Part shown: positions 37,864 through 47,042 of the stretch, piece after piece
Numbering within the stretch: the first letter of the stretch is position 1
How the letters are laid out: the number at the start of each line of letters is the position of its first letter
Assembly: GCA_004293815.1 (NCBI GenBank)
Contig: RDZD01000009.1
Location: forward strand, 1-64,000
Length of the DNA stretch: 64,000 nt
Source: Cytophagales bacterium
Lineage (GTDB): Bacteria; Bacteroidota; Bacteroidia; Cytophagales; Bernardetiaceae
Direction of reading: 5' to 3'
Notes under the pieces: generated by a model
The model's input: the letters and a program-made list of their open reading frames with translations, nothing else
Told to the model about the DNA's origin: nothing
Database searches by the model: none
Made by a program: the position numbers and the translations under genes

Positions 37864-39621
37864 ATGAAAACATGTTTTTATATTTCGCTTCTGTTATTTT
37901 CTATGCTTTTTGTGAACGTTTGTGCACAAGATGCAGCCTTTGTAGAAGCTAAAAAGAAACTGGATCAACAAAGATACCGCGAATCAAAAGATGCCTTTGA
38001 GGTAATTATCCGATCAGCTTCTGATAAAGATTACATTGAGTATGCCTATTATTTTGGTGCGCTAGCAGCTTATAAATCAGGAGATAATTTTCAAGCAAAA
38101 GAATGGTTATTGACACTCACACAAGAGTATGCGGAATGGCAACAGCGTGAAGAAGCATTTTACTTACTAGGCTTGTTGCAAATGGATGATGGACAGCCAG
38201 AACAAGGCTTACAAACATTTAGACGAATCACCCAGCCAGCTATCAAGGAGGATGCGCACGCCATCAAAAAGCATTTTCTAAAAGAACAACCCTTGTCGAG
38301 ACTACGCACGCTTTACGTGGCTTTTGCTCAAGACAAAGCTTTAGGTGAAACTTTGGCAGATAGACTTTTTTCTGAGCCAACGCTTTCAGAGGCAGACTCT
38401 AAGCTTCTGACTGACCTCAAATTTAAATTTGTATACACGCCAGAAAAGACAAGTGCCTCACAAGCATCTGATAATCAAAACTTAGGACAGACATTAAAAA
38501 AATCATATACTGTTGGCTTTTTTATGCCTTTTCAGTTGTCAGAACTGAATCCTAGCGCACCACAACGTAAAAATCAGTTTGTTTACGATTTATACGAAGG
38601 CATGAAAATAGGCGCAGAGCAACTTTTGGGTGAGAACATCACTATTAATTTTGTTGCTTTTGACACTGAAAAGAATGTTTCTACCATTAACCGAATATTG
38701 GCAGACCCAGAACTGCGCCATCTTGACCTTATTGTAGGGCCGGCCTATAGTTCTGAAACACAGCCTATATTGGCTTTTGCACGCGCTCACCGCATCCCCA
38801 TTGTGAATCCTTTTTCAAAAAACTCCGAACTACTCAACCACACTGAACTGCAATATCTCACGTCTCCTTCTTATCACACGCAAGGTGTGCAAGTCTCTAA
38901 TTATTTGATTAATACGCTGAATAAGAATAAAGCTTATATTTTATATGGTAGTTCTAAAGGTGACTCAGCCTTAGCAGCTTCTTATAAAAAAAATGTAGAA
39001 CTTAAAGGCGGTACAGTGGCTGTATTTAAGAAGCTGGGCGGCGGCAGCCGAAGCTACTCCGACGTTCAGGTGGCATTACAAGAGCTAAAACCTGATCCTA
39101 AAAAAACACTCCAAGCAGAAAAATACACCGACGAAAATATGGGGCTTTCACCTGTATCAGATCCCAATGTACACCTGGCCGTGTTTACCGACGATCCTGC
39201 TGTAGCCTTGAGCGTGATAAGCGCACTTCAGACCAAACAACTCAACCTACCTCTCGTTATCACGGACGAGTGGCTACTTATGGAGCAGATGAATATAGCT
39301 CAAATTGACAGCCGTGACACTTACATTATAAGTGCAAACTATGTAGATGAAGACAAGCAACTTGTGAGAGATTTTAATAAAATCTATTCTGAAAGAACCA
39401 ATATCTTTCCTTCTATATTTGCACATTTGGGCTATGAAACGATGTTATATTTTGGACGTGCTTTGAATAAAAACGGCAAGAATTTTATCAACAAACTGCG
39501 CAGCCTGCCAGCAGAATCTGGTGCTTTGCTTCATAAACTAGACTACTCCACTGGCAACGATAACCAATACGTCCCCATTTTAAAGTTTGTAAATGGCAAG
39601 CTAACCCTCATTAACCCCTAA
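37864..39621 (+). CDS. LpoA-like protein: TPR-type helices plus type I periplasmic binding fold
   Basis: A 585-residue exported protein. Signal peptide to about residue 21 (VNVCAQ). Helical TPR-like region (about 25-170; YRESKDAFEVIIRSA, EEAFYLLGLLQMDDGQPEQGLQTFRRI), then a two-lobed type I periplasmic-binding domain (about 215-580; TVGFFMPFQLSEL, DLIVGPAYSSETQPILAFARAHRIPIVNP, AYILYGSSKGDSALAASYKK). This is the layout of LpoA, the lipoprotein that activates penicillin-binding protein 1A, rather than of an ABC binding protein alone; no permease gene is nearby. There is no lipobox Cys at the usual place (VNVCA could be one). Function is inferred from architecture. A GNAT gene starts one base after its stop. 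Confidence 0.72.
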   Translation: MKTCFYISLLLFSMLFVNVCAQDAAFVEAKKKLDQQRYRESKDAFEVIIRSASDKDYIEYAYYFGALAAYKSGDNFQAKEWLLTLTQEYAEWQQREEAFYLLGLLQMDDGQPEQGLQTFRRITQPAIKEDAHAIKKHFLKEQPLSRLRTLYVAFAQDKALGETLADRLFSEPTLSEADSKLLTDLKFKFVYTPEKTSASQASDNQNLGQTLKKSYTVGFFMPFQLSELNPSAPQRKNQFVYDLYEGMKIGAEQLLGENITINFVAFDTEKNVSTINRILADPELRHLDLIVGPAYSSETQPILAFARAHRIPIVNPFSKNSELLNHTELQYLTSPSYHTQGVQVSNYLINTLNKNKAYILYGSSKGDSALAASYKKNVELKGGTVAVFKKLGGGSRSYSDVQVALQELKPDPKKTLQAEKYTDENMGLSPVSDPNVHLAVFTDDPAVALSVISALQTKQLNLPLVITDEWLLMEQMNIAQIDSRDTYIISANYVDEDKQLVRDFNKIYSERTNIFPSIFAHLGYETMLYFGRALNKNGKNFINKLRSLPAESGALLHKLDYSTGNDNQYVPILKFVNGKLTLINP

Positions 39622-39622
39622 A

Positions 39623-40129
39623 ATGTTCATTCAAAAAGCTGATATTGAGCATATTCCCATTATCAGGCAGATTGCACAAAATACATGGCCTGACACCTTT
39701 GGGGCTATACTCTCGCCCACTCAAATAGAGTACATGCTACAAATGATGTACAGTGAAGATGCCCTAAAACAACAAATCCAGACACTTGGGCATACTTTTT
39801 TGCTCACTGGTTATGCACAAAGCTATACGGGATATGTGTCGTATGAAATTAGTATGGCACAAATTGCGGAAACCAAGATACATAAGCTTTACGTTCTACC
39901 CACTGAACAGGGCAAAAAATATGGACTCAAGCTTATGCAAGCCGTAGAGGAAGCCGCATTGCAACAGCAACAAACCAGCCTACTGCTCAATGTCAATCGT
40001 TACAATAAAGCTATAAAGTTTTATCAAAACTACGGTTTCAAGATTATCAAAACGGAGGATATAGCTATTGGCAATGGTTTTTTGATGGAGGATTATGTCA
40101 TGCGCAAATCCCTGATTGACAAACCATAA
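39623..40129 (+). CDS. GNAT-family N-acetyltransferase
   Basis: A 168-residue acetyl-CoA-dependent acyltransferase. The acetyl-CoA pyrophosphate loop is in LYVLPTEQGKKYGLKLMQAVEEAA (QGKKYG), followed by the motif B strand LLLNVNRYNKAIKFYQNYGFKI with the usual NxxAxxFYxxxGF pattern. The acceptor (amine, protein N-terminus, small molecule) is unknown. The start is one base after the stop of the LpoA-like gene, so the two are translated from one message, but a functional link is not evident from sequence. Confidence 0.9.
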   Translation: MFIQKADIEHIPIIRQIAQNTWPDTFGAILSPTQIEYMLQMMYSEDALKQQIQTLGHTFLLTGYAQSYTGYVSYEISMAQIAETKIHKLYVLPTEQGKKYGLKLMQAVEEAALQQQQTSLLLNVNRYNKAIKFYQNYGFKIIKTEDIAIGNGFLMEDYVMRKSLIDKP

Positions 40130-40153
40130 CACTCTATCTAGATCCAACCAGTA

Positions 40154-40597
40154 TCATTTTTTATTGGATAGTTTCATGAACTCATCCATCTCGTCATCAT
40201 AGCTGGTATCGAATCGGAAGTTCCAAAACATCCAACCCTCACTGTTTTTGTAAAGCTGAAAGGTGAATCTCAGGGGTTGCCTATCGTAATACACAAAATA
40301 GCTTACTGCACGGAACCTAGAAGTTACTGGTAGACTCCTAAGCTCTTCATAACCAATGTAATTTCCAACGAGATTTACTGTTTTAGTCAGCTCAAAAATC
40401 ATATTTTTGACCTCATCACTTTCAACACTCATCCATTTGTTACTAGCGAAAACAAATTTAGAGGCTTCCTCTGCGCCTTTTGATTGATAGATTTCAAAAA
40501 ATCTATCAATCAAAAATTGACCGTTATCTTTAGAGGACTGACCCTTGGCTAATCCAAAGGAGCAAAATACAATCAGTAAAATGGCTAAAAATCTCAT
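40154..40597 (-). CDS. Small exported protein, unknown
   Basis: A 147-residue protein from the ATG at 40597, which gives a normal signal peptide (MRFLAILLIVFCSFGLAKG); a longer frame to 40678 would add 27 mostly hydrophobic residues and looks spurious. The mature part has an NTF2/SnoaL-like feel (FLIDRFFEIYQSKGAEEASKFVFAS; strands YEELRSLPVTSRFRAVSYFVYYDRQPLRFTFQLY; FWNFRFD). I do not recognise a family. It lies downstream of DUF1015 on the same strand after 133 bases and converges with the GNAT gene. Confidence 0.6.
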   Translation of the reverse strand: MRFLAILLIVFCSFGLAKGQSSKDNGQFLIDRFFEIYQSKGAEEASKFVFASNKWMSVESDEVKNMIFELTKTVNLVGNYIGYEELRSLPVTSRFRAVSYFVYYDRQPLRFTFQLYKNSEGWMFWNFRFDTSYDDEMDEFMKLSNKK

Positions 40598-40730
40598 TGC
40601 TAAGAGTGGTTTAGTTAGAATTTCAGATAAATAGAAACTAATGTGTTCAAACATAAACACTATCTCTATAAGAAGCAAGTAAAGAGCACTTTATTTAATC
40701 CTGACGCAAAACTTCTAGGTCAAAAGAAGC

Positions 40731-42014
40731 TCAACTTAAAGGATTGTCAATTTCACCAAAAACAAGCCCTGCTAGGACTTTTGGATAGAAATATGTAGAT
40801 TTTTGAGGCATCGTGAAGCCTGTCTTACACACTTTATGCACTTCATCAATGTGGATTTCATTGACAATCAGAGCCAGTTGTACTTCTTGCTTGCCTACTT
40901 TTTCTAGACAAGACACATAGTTACGTTCAAACTGAATATTAGCCGATGCCCTTTGTGCATGTCCTTTTATGCCTGCCACAAGCTCTATGAAGAAATAGTG
41001 CAAAACCGTTAAATCCAGTTCTTTGACTGCATCTGGAAACTGCCACTTAAGCTCATTAATCATATCGGGCTTAAGCTGAATAAAATAAGCGTTTTCAGGG
41101 AAAACAAGCCCAAAAGCCCATTTTTTGCCTGCGATAATTTCTGCTAAATCAGATGCGTTCTCCACGTAGCGCACTTTGAAGTACAAAGCCACTTTTTGCA
41201 TCACAGTATTTTCGTCAGTAAGACTTTCTAGGCCATACAAAAGTCTGTGTGTGGGCAAAATACGCAAATCATCAGCAGCAGAGTTGGTCAGGTACATCAG
41301 GTGGTAATTGTAAAGCTCTTTTCCTGTGTGATTTGGATTCGCCGCCATACGCTCCTGCCTTACAGCCTGAGAGCTTTCATAGCGGTGGTGTCCGTCTGCT
41401 AAAACAATCTGTTGTGTTCTGATTTTGTCAATAAAAATTTGAATGATAGATGGCTCATCAATAACTGCTATAGCATCTCTAACACCCTGATAATCTTCAG
41501 TTTCATAGATAAGATTATGCTTTACTGCCTCATCTAGGTATTTTTCCAACACAAACTCAGGGTCGTGATAAAGGCCATGGGTGGCACTGGCGTGTATGTT
41601 GGTGGCGCGCAAAATTTCTGTACGGTCATTCACTGCCAAAGGTATGGTGTTTTCGTGCCGCATCAAATCTGGTTCCTCCCAAGAAGTGGCTTTGATATAA
41701 ACCATAAAGCCTTTTCTGACCAGAGTTTTAGCCGTCCCAGCCTTGTTAAAGTATTGATAATAAACGTATATAGAAGGTTTTTTGTCTTGAACAATTACTT
41801 TATCGGCCTTCCAATGTGCCAAAGTCATAGCGGCTTGCTGAGCTGGATTCTCACTCTTGGGCACCGAGAGATGTATGCTGTTGAAGGGATTATTATACAA
41901 AAGTGTGCGCTGCTTGGCAGACACCACATCAAATAAAGGCGAAACCAAATTTTGTATTTGAGAAGCAAACCTTGGATGATAACGCCAGCCTCTAAAAGGG
42001 ATGATTTCTGCCAT
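40731..42014 (-). CDS. DUF1015 family protein
   Basis: A 427-residue cytosolic protein. The opening IIPFRGWRYHP, the strand FNSIHLSVPK, and the VLADGHHRYESS motif with its two histidines are the DUF1015 signature. The family is widespread and uncharacterised; the conserved DGHHR suggests a metal or phosphate site and perhaps an enzyme, which is inference. It starts 12 bases after the MBOAT stop on the same strand, so the two genes form an operon. Confidence 0.9.
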   Translation of the reverse strand: MAEIIPFRGWRYHPRFASQIQNLVSPLFDVVSAKQRTLLYNNPFNSIHLSVPKSENPAQQAAMTLAHWKADKVIVQDKKPSIYVYYQYFNKAGTAKTLVRKGFMVYIKATSWEEPDLMRHENTIPLAVNDRTEILRATNIHASATHGLYHDPEFVLEKYLDEAVKHNLIYETEDYQGVRDAIAVIDEPSIIQIFIDKIRTQQIVLADGHHRYESSQAVRQERMAANPNHTGKELYNYHLMYLTNSAADDLRILPTHRLLYGLESLTDENTVMQKVALYFKVRYVENASDLAEIIAGKKWAFGLVFPENAYFIQLKPDMINELKWQFPDAVKELDLTVLHYFFIELVAGIKGHAQRASANIQFERNYVSCLEKVGKQEVQLALIVNEIHIDEVHKVCKTGFTMPQKSTYFYPKVLAGLVFGEIDNPLS

Positions 42015-42026
42015 TATTGAGCGGTT

Positions 42027-43559
42027 TTAAAAGTTAAAATAAATAAACGGCTGAACCTCAGCTGTCTTGACTTGGAAGGTTATCAGAATAACTGCCGCAA
42101 TAATGATAGCCTTAGCAATATCGGGAACTGCTGTAAACTGCGTTTTAGCTAGTTGTTTCCACTCAGAAGGTAGCCAGTGCATCACAAATCCAAACAATAT
42201 CATACTAAGCGGGTTGCTGTACTCACTCAAAACTGGCCATACTTGGTTGATGTTCGTTTCGAAAAGAACACGCCAAATCATATCGTGTGCTGTTTGAATA
42301 TCCACAGCCCTAAAGTAAATCCAGCAGTAACACACAAAATGAAAGGTTATAAAGCCCATAACCAGCTTATAAAACATAGAGTGCTCTTTGGGTTCTCTTG
42401 GATTTTGCTTTGTAAGCCCCATCCAAACTTTGTGCACAGCAAGTGCGATACCATGAAGCGCACCCCACACCACAAACCGCCATGCTGCACCGTGCCACAA
42501 ACCGCCCAAAAGCATCACTAAAAACAGATTGATGTAAGTGCGTAAATTGCCATGTCTGTTTCCGCCCAGCGGTACATACAAATAGTCACGCAGCCAAGTA
42601 GAGAGAGAAATATGCCAACGCCGCCAAAAATCTGTGATATCTAAGGCTTTATAAGGTGAATTAAAGTTAAGATTCAGCTTAAAGCCAAGCAGAAGAGCCA
42701 AACCTATAGCCATGTCAGTATAACCCGAAAAGTCGCAATAAATCTGTATCGCATAGCCGTAGAAAGCCATCAATGTAGCAAAGCCTTCATAATTAGCAGG
42801 TTCTAGAAACACCCTATCAACAAAATTGATAGAAATATAATCCGAAATAAAGACTTTTTTTACCAAGCCATTGATAATCAAAAATATAGCTCGCCCATAA
42901 TCTTCTTCACTTAGCTCATAAGGTTTGTATATTTGCGGAATAAAGTCGTGTGCTCTTACAATAGGCCCCGCTACCAGCTGTGGAAAAAAGCTTACAAAAA
43001 AAGCAAAATCGGTGAGCGTTTCAGCTGGTTTTATTTCCTTGCGGTAGATATCTATGGAATAGCTAATGCTCTGGAAAGTGTAGAAAGAGATGCCCACAGG
43101 GAGGAAAATAGATTTTTCTTCAAAAATCTGATTACTAAGTAGATAGTTCAGTATTTCTGCCAGATAATTGGTCTTCTCTATACCCAAGTTAAATGCCGTA
43201 TTGAGGCCGTCCGCAATAAAAAACGTGTACTTAAAATAGCCCAAAAGTAATAAATTGGACGTAACGCTCAGAGCAATCAGGAATTTTTTAGTACTGTCGC
43301 TTTCGGACTCATAAATCTTATTGCCAAGATAATAATCAAAAACAGTGGTAAAGATCAATAACGCAAAAAATACACCGCTAGAAAGGTAATAAAAATACAC
43401 ACTGAAAAGCATTAAAATCAAATTACGGACTTTAATACGGGAGTGTATGAATTGGTAGAGCAGCATAATGCCGCCTAACATGTACCAAAACAATAAATTT
43501 GTAAAAATTAAAGGCTCGTTTTCTTTATAAGTGAAAAGAGCCAGCAATTCGTCAAACAT
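42027..43559 (-). CDS. MBOAT-family membrane O-acyltransferase (AlgI/DltB type)
   Basis: A 510-residue multi-pass inner-membrane protein that carries an acyl group from a cytosolic donor to an extracellular acceptor. About ten membrane helices are visible. The family core is clear: FLPVGISFYTFQSISYSIDIYR, FAFFVSFFPQLVAGPIVRA, FCDFSGYTDMAIG, FWRRWHISLSTWLRDYLYVPLGGN, and GGLWHGAAWRFVVWGALHG with the catalytic histidine. AlgI-type proteins acetylate alginate or other exopolysaccharide and normally work with an SGNH protein; a candidate lies at 35112. DUF1015 follows after 12 bases. Confidence 0.93.
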   Translation of the reverse strand: MFDELLALFTYKENEPLIFTNLLFWYMLGGIMLLYQFIHSRIKVRNLILMLFSVYFYYLSSGVFFALLIFTTVFDYYLGNKIYESESDSTKKFLIALSVTSNLLLLGYFKYTFFIADGLNTAFNLGIEKTNYLAEILNYLLSNQIFEEKSIFLPVGISFYTFQSISYSIDIYRKEIKPAETLTDFAFFVSFFPQLVAGPIVRAHDFIPQIYKPYELSEEDYGRAIFLIINGLVKKVFISDYISINFVDRVFLEPANYEGFATLMAFYGYAIQIYCDFSGYTDMAIGLALLLGFKLNLNFNSPYKALDITDFWRRWHISLSTWLRDYLYVPLGGNRHGNLRTYINLFLVMLLGGLWHGAAWRFVVWGALHGIALAVHKVWMGLTKQNPREPKEHSMFYKLVMGFITFHFVCYCWIYFRAVDIQTAHDMIWRVLFETNINQVWPVLSEYSNPLSMILFGFVMHWLPSEWKQLAKTQFTAVPDIAKAIIIAAVILITFQVKTAEVQPFIYFNF

Positions 43560-43758
43560 TCTATTCGCGATAATTTAACCTTTGACTTGTTTGCGTGCTT
43601 TTAGTCAGACGATTAACAAACAAAAATCAAGGTCGTTGAGGCCAGTATTTTCTTTGAATTGGCAAAGATAATAACAAAAACTAAAATCTGATTACTTTTT
43701 AGGTTTATTTTGCTACCCGTTTCCCGAGGTTTATCTTCATTATTTTGCTTAATTAGAA

Positions 43759-45585
43759 ATGCGTTATTTTAGTTGTCTTGTCTGCAAATTGAGTTATGTT
43801 TTTTTGCTAGCCTTTGTTTTTGTGTCTTGCGTTCCTTTGTGGACTTCCAGCAGCAGTGCTGAGTGGCTAGAAAGGCAACTTATTGAATCTGAAATTTGTT
43901 TGTTGCAAAACCAAGACAATATTATTCCTCTTAAAGACATTGAAAATGAACGCGTTTTAATTTTAAGCACACCCGAGACAGACTTTCGCGCTTTCAAAAA
44001 AACTGCTCTTAGATACCTGAAAGCTGATACCCTGACTTTAGGCAGCAGCGATACTTTGCTGCGAAACCTGGCCTATTACACCACTGTCATCATTACCACA
44101 AGCCGCTACGATAGCTACCTCTGGAGTATTCTCAAGCGATACAACAGCACCAAAAAGCTTATCTTCTGCCTTTTTGGTGAACAAAAGTCATGGCACCAAT
44201 CCCAAACGATATTAAGTTCTTTGCCCTGTGTGCTTTTGTCGGCCAACAACTCACCACTAGCGCATGAACTGAGTGCACAAGCTCTTCTGGGAGCCTTTCC
44301 CATAAAAGGAAGCTCCAATGGAAGCTTAAGTCCCACTTACCCAGAAGGCTACGGCATTTTTACAAATAAGGCTATCAGGCTTAAATACACCATTCCTGAA
44401 GAAGTAAGTGCCAACCCTCATTATTTGAAAATGATAGACAGTCTGGCTATTAATGCCATTCTACGCCGTGCTACGCCCTCTTGCCAAGTGCTTCTTGTCA
44501 AAGACGGCAAGGTGTTCTACAACAAAGCTTTTGGATATCATACCTATGATAGTCTACAAAAAAGCGAGATAACTGATATTTATGATGTGGCTTCTGTAAC
44601 CAAAATTACGAGTGGGCTTTTGCCTCTCATGCAGTTCTATGAGCAGGGGAAAATTCACCTTGACTCACCTTTAGTAAACTACGCTTCATGGTTGCGCGGA
44701 AGTGGAAAGGATAGCTTTGCTTTGCGCGAAGTGCTCACGCACCAAGCACGTTTACAGGCCACTGTACCATTTTATACCTCTGACTTCAAAGAAGGCACGC
44801 TAGATCCCAACTATTATAGTCAGGACTCTAGTGCCACCTACTCTTTGGCAGTAGCTAAGAATATATTCATAAAACCCTCTTACTATGCAGAAATGGCTTT
44901 ACCAAAGCTAGCAAAATCGCGGCTTATGGATAAAAAAAGCTTTCACTACAGTGATTTAGGCTTTGTCATGCTTCCTGCTCTTTTAGATTCATTCATGAAC
45001 GAACCCTACCCTAATTACTTGGAAAGTCAGTTTTACAAACCTTTAGGTGCATGGAGAACTGGTTTTAACCCTATTTACCGCTTTCCGATTAACCAGATAC
45101 TGCCCACAGAGCTGGACATGGCTTTTCGTAAGCAGCTAATACATGGCTATGTACACGACGAATCAGCAGCCGTACTCGGTGGCTACTCGTCTAACGCGGG
45201 GCTATTTAGCACCGCCGAAGATCTTGCCAAAATCTTACAAATGCTGCTGAACGGTGGCGAGTATGGCGGGAAACAATATTTTCAGCCTCAAACTGTACAA
45301 ACTTTTACTAGCTGTCAGTTCTGCGAAACAGGAAACCGCAGAGGACTAGGTTTTGATAAGCCCTCAATCCAGTATAGCAAGTCCTCACACACTGCACAAG
45401 AAGCCAGTGCGGCCAGCTTTGGACATTTAGGCTTTACGGGTACTTACATTTGGGCAGATCCCAAATACAATTTGATTTATATTTTTCTTTCTAATAGAAT
45501 TTATCCCACACGTGAAAATAACACACTTTCTGAGTTGCGTGTGCGCCTCAGAATCATGGAGGCCGCTTATAAGGCTATAAAATAA
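43759..45585 (+). CDS. Lipoprotein serine hydrolase: GH3 C-terminal domain fused to beta-lactamase-fold domain
   Basis: A 608-residue lipoprotein (signal ends LAFVFVSC; Cys about 24). Residues about 35-195 look like the C-terminal domain of a family 3 glycoside hydrolase (SEICLLQNQDNIIPLKD and AHELSAQALLGAFPIKGS). Residues about 220-605 are a class C beta-lactamase/esterase-type domain with catalytic Ser279-Val-Thr-Lys282, Tyr397 (YSD) and a GHLG motif at 555-558. In Bacteroidota, full proteins of this type carry a GH3 N-terminal TIM barrel with the sugar-cleaving site; that barrel is absent here, and no remnant is seen upstream. The likely role is peptidoglycan or D-amino-acid ester/peptide hydrolysis, which is inference. 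Confidence 0.8.
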   Translation: MRYFSCLVCKLSYVFLLAFVFVSCVPLWTSSSSAEWLERQLIESEICLLQNQDNIIPLKDIENERVLILSTPETDFRAFKKTALRYLKADTLTLGSSDTLLRNLAYYTTVIITTSRYDSYLWSILKRYNSTKKLIFCLFGEQKSWHQSQTILSSLPCVLLSANNSPLAHELSAQALLGAFPIKGSSNGSLSPTYPEGYGIFTNKAIRLKYTIPEEVSANPHYLKMIDSLAINAILRRATPSCQVLLVKDGKVFYNKAFGYHTYDSLQKSEITDIYDVASVTKITSGLLPLMQFYEQGKIHLDSPLVNYASWLRGSGKDSFALREVLTHQARLQATVPFYTSDFKEGTLDPNYYSQDSSATYSLAVAKNIFIKPSYYAEMALPKLAKSRLMDKKSFHYSDLGFVMLPALLDSFMNEPYPNYLESQFYKPLGAWRTGFNPIYRFPINQILPTELDMAFRKQLIHGYVHDESAAVLGGYSSNAGLFSTAEDLAKILQMLLNGGEYGGKQYFQPQTVQTFTSCQFCETGNRRGLGFDKPSIQYSKSSHTAQEASAASFGHLGFTGTYIWADPKYNLIYIFLSNRIYPTRENNTLSELRVRLRIMEAAYKAIK

Positions 45586-45611
45586 TCGCCTATTGTGTGC
45601 TTTTTTATAGC

Positions 45612-45638
45612 TTGTAAAATATAAAAATACTATTTTTG
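45612..45638 (+). promoter_or_regulatory. Possible Bacteroidota-type promoter before the 45670 gene
   Basis: TTG (45612-45614), 16 bases, then TATTTTTG (45631-45638), 32 bases before the start codon. The spacing is slightly short. Confidence 0.45.
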
Positions 45639-45669
45639 AACTTCCGCAAGATTATTCCTCAACGGCAAC

Positions 45670-46107
45670 ATGAACATAGATTTTCATCTCCTTACGCGTG
45701 TGGGGGCTTGGCGTGCAGATCCGCTGCGCACTTTGCAATACACCGAACAAAAATACAGCAAGATACCTCAACAGCTTCAAAGTTTTTTAGCTCAAAAAAG
45801 CGATTTGAAAGACACCCTTAAAGAACGACTGGAAAACTTTGGTATGGCATTTAGCACTTATCAAAAGTGTATTTTTTTTAAAGACAATGATTTAGCAGAA
45901 TACACCTTTCAGTTGAAAGGCCAAGAAGGCCAACTATTGATTTTTGAGGAAGATCAAGATTTACTAGTCTGCTTTGATATCTGTGAACTGGATTCAGAAC
46001 ATTTTGTGCTTTATGACAAAGCAGAAAATATGTATTTCTATGGTATTTTTGATGCATATATTGCCAAGCAACCTGAAGCTGTTCAAGCCATGTTCGAGCA
46101 GGTTTAA
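45670..46107 (+). CDS. Hypothetical protein
   Basis: A 145-residue cytosolic protein without signal or membrane helix. The N-terminal half is helical and charged, with an FLAQKSDLKDTLKERLENFG stretch; the C-terminal half alternates strands (YTFQLKGQEGQLLIFEEDQDLLVCFDICEL, YGIFDAYI). I do not recognise a family. It lies 84 bases downstream of the beta-lactamase-type gene on the same strand with its own possible promoter, and converges with the MarR gene 21 bases away. Confidence 0.6.
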   Translation: MNIDFHLLTRVGAWRADPLRTLQYTEQKYSKIPQQLQSFLAQKSDLKDTLKERLENFGMAFSTYQKCIFFKDNDLAEYTFQLKGQEGQLLIFEEDQDLLVCFDICELDSEHFVLYDKAENMYFYGIFDAYIAKQPEAVQAMFEQV

Positions 46108-46128
46108 AGAGGCCTTAAATCCCACAAG

Positions 46129-46761
46129 CTATCTGAGCATTTTGAGTTGCTCGCTATGGTGACGGTCTAACTTATTTAAAATATACGCTAGATTGTATTT
46201 TTCTTGTTCACTCAAATTGCCTGCAATCTGCTCTGCGGCCTGCTCTACCAAGGGAAGTAGCTCAAACAGCACTTTCTGGCCTAGTGGTGTGATATCTACC
46301 AGTTGACTCCGCTTATCTTCTTGGTTATCATACTGCTTGACAAACTCTTTTTTAAGCAGCCTTTTGATGATTTCGATGCCAGAAGTTTTTTCTATAATGC
46401 ACTGCTGAATGAGTTCAGTTTTGCTCATACTGCCTTGCGACATCAACACAATAAGAAAAGAAAACTCTTCCGCAGTCTGTAAAGGGCTATTTTGCAGAGA
46501 TTTTTTAATGTGCAATTTGGCGTAGCGATACACTATTGTAAGTAAACGAGATATTACGCCATTGCATCTAGCGGCCTCTGTGGGTGGTACATAAAAAGCA
46601 TTATCTGACATGTAGTTAGACACCAAACCGTCTTGTTCGCGGAAGTTGGCATTCAGGTAAGACAAGAAATGAGGCATTGTGAGCAAGGATTCGTCCTTTT
46701 CCTGTGCTTCAAAGAGATGCAAATGCTCAATGAGTTCTAATAACAATGCTTTGGTTTTCAT
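46129..46761 (-). CDS. MarR-family transcriptional regulator
   Basis: A 210-residue DNA-binding protein. A helical N-terminal extension (about 1-75) precedes the winged helix-turn-helix (about 95-165): FLIVLMSQGSMSKTELIQQCIIEKTSGIEIIKRLLKKEFVKQYDNQEDKRSQLVDITPLGQKVLFEL contains the usual MarR recognition helix and the wing with DxR. A C-terminal helix pair forms the dimer interface. Targets and ligand are unknown. A promoter of Bacteroidota type lies upstream at 46845-46871. Confidence 0.88.
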   Translation of the reverse strand: MKTKALLLELIEHLHLFEAQEKDESLLTMPHFLSYLNANFREQDGLVSNYMSDNAFYVPPTEAARCNGVISRLLTIVYRYAKLHIKKSLQNSPLQTAEEFSFLIVLMSQGSMSKTELIQQCIIEKTSGIEIIKRLLKKEFVKQYDNQEDKRSQLVDITPLGQKVLFELLPLVEQAAEQIAGNLSEQEKYNLAYILNKLDRHHSEQLKMLR

Positions 46762-46844
46762 TCTTGCCTTTTAAACTAAAAACAAATTATCGTTTGAGTA
46801 TGTTTTCTAAATAGTAAATTTTGTGCATAACACCACAGTGAGGA

Positions 46845-46871
46845 CAAATCTACGAATTATTTTTGGAACAA
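46845..46871 (-). promoter_or_regulatory. Probable promoter of the MarR gene
   Basis: On the minus strand TTG (46869-46871), 16 bases, then TAGATTTG (46845-46852), about 84 bases before the start codon. Confidence 0.4.
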
Positions 46872-47012
46872 TAAAATGGTATATCAGTAAAACGCAGTAT
46901 ATAAAAAATACGTGATGCTGCCAAGAGCTTAAAGTTCAATCTTAAGAATCCCCCTATCCTACACACTAGAGATAATTTTTTGCTTGATGCTACGTTTTGA
47001 GCCAAAAACTAT

Positions 47013-47020
47013 TATTTTTG
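47013..47020 (+). promoter_or_regulatory. Probable -7 element of the transketolase-folA-gldC operon
   Basis: TATTTTTG fits TANNTTTG exactly and ends 22 bases before the ATG at 47043. A -33 box at the usual distance is not clear. Confidence 0.45.
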
Positions 47021-47042
47021 TCGCACAAAACTCTAATGAGAC

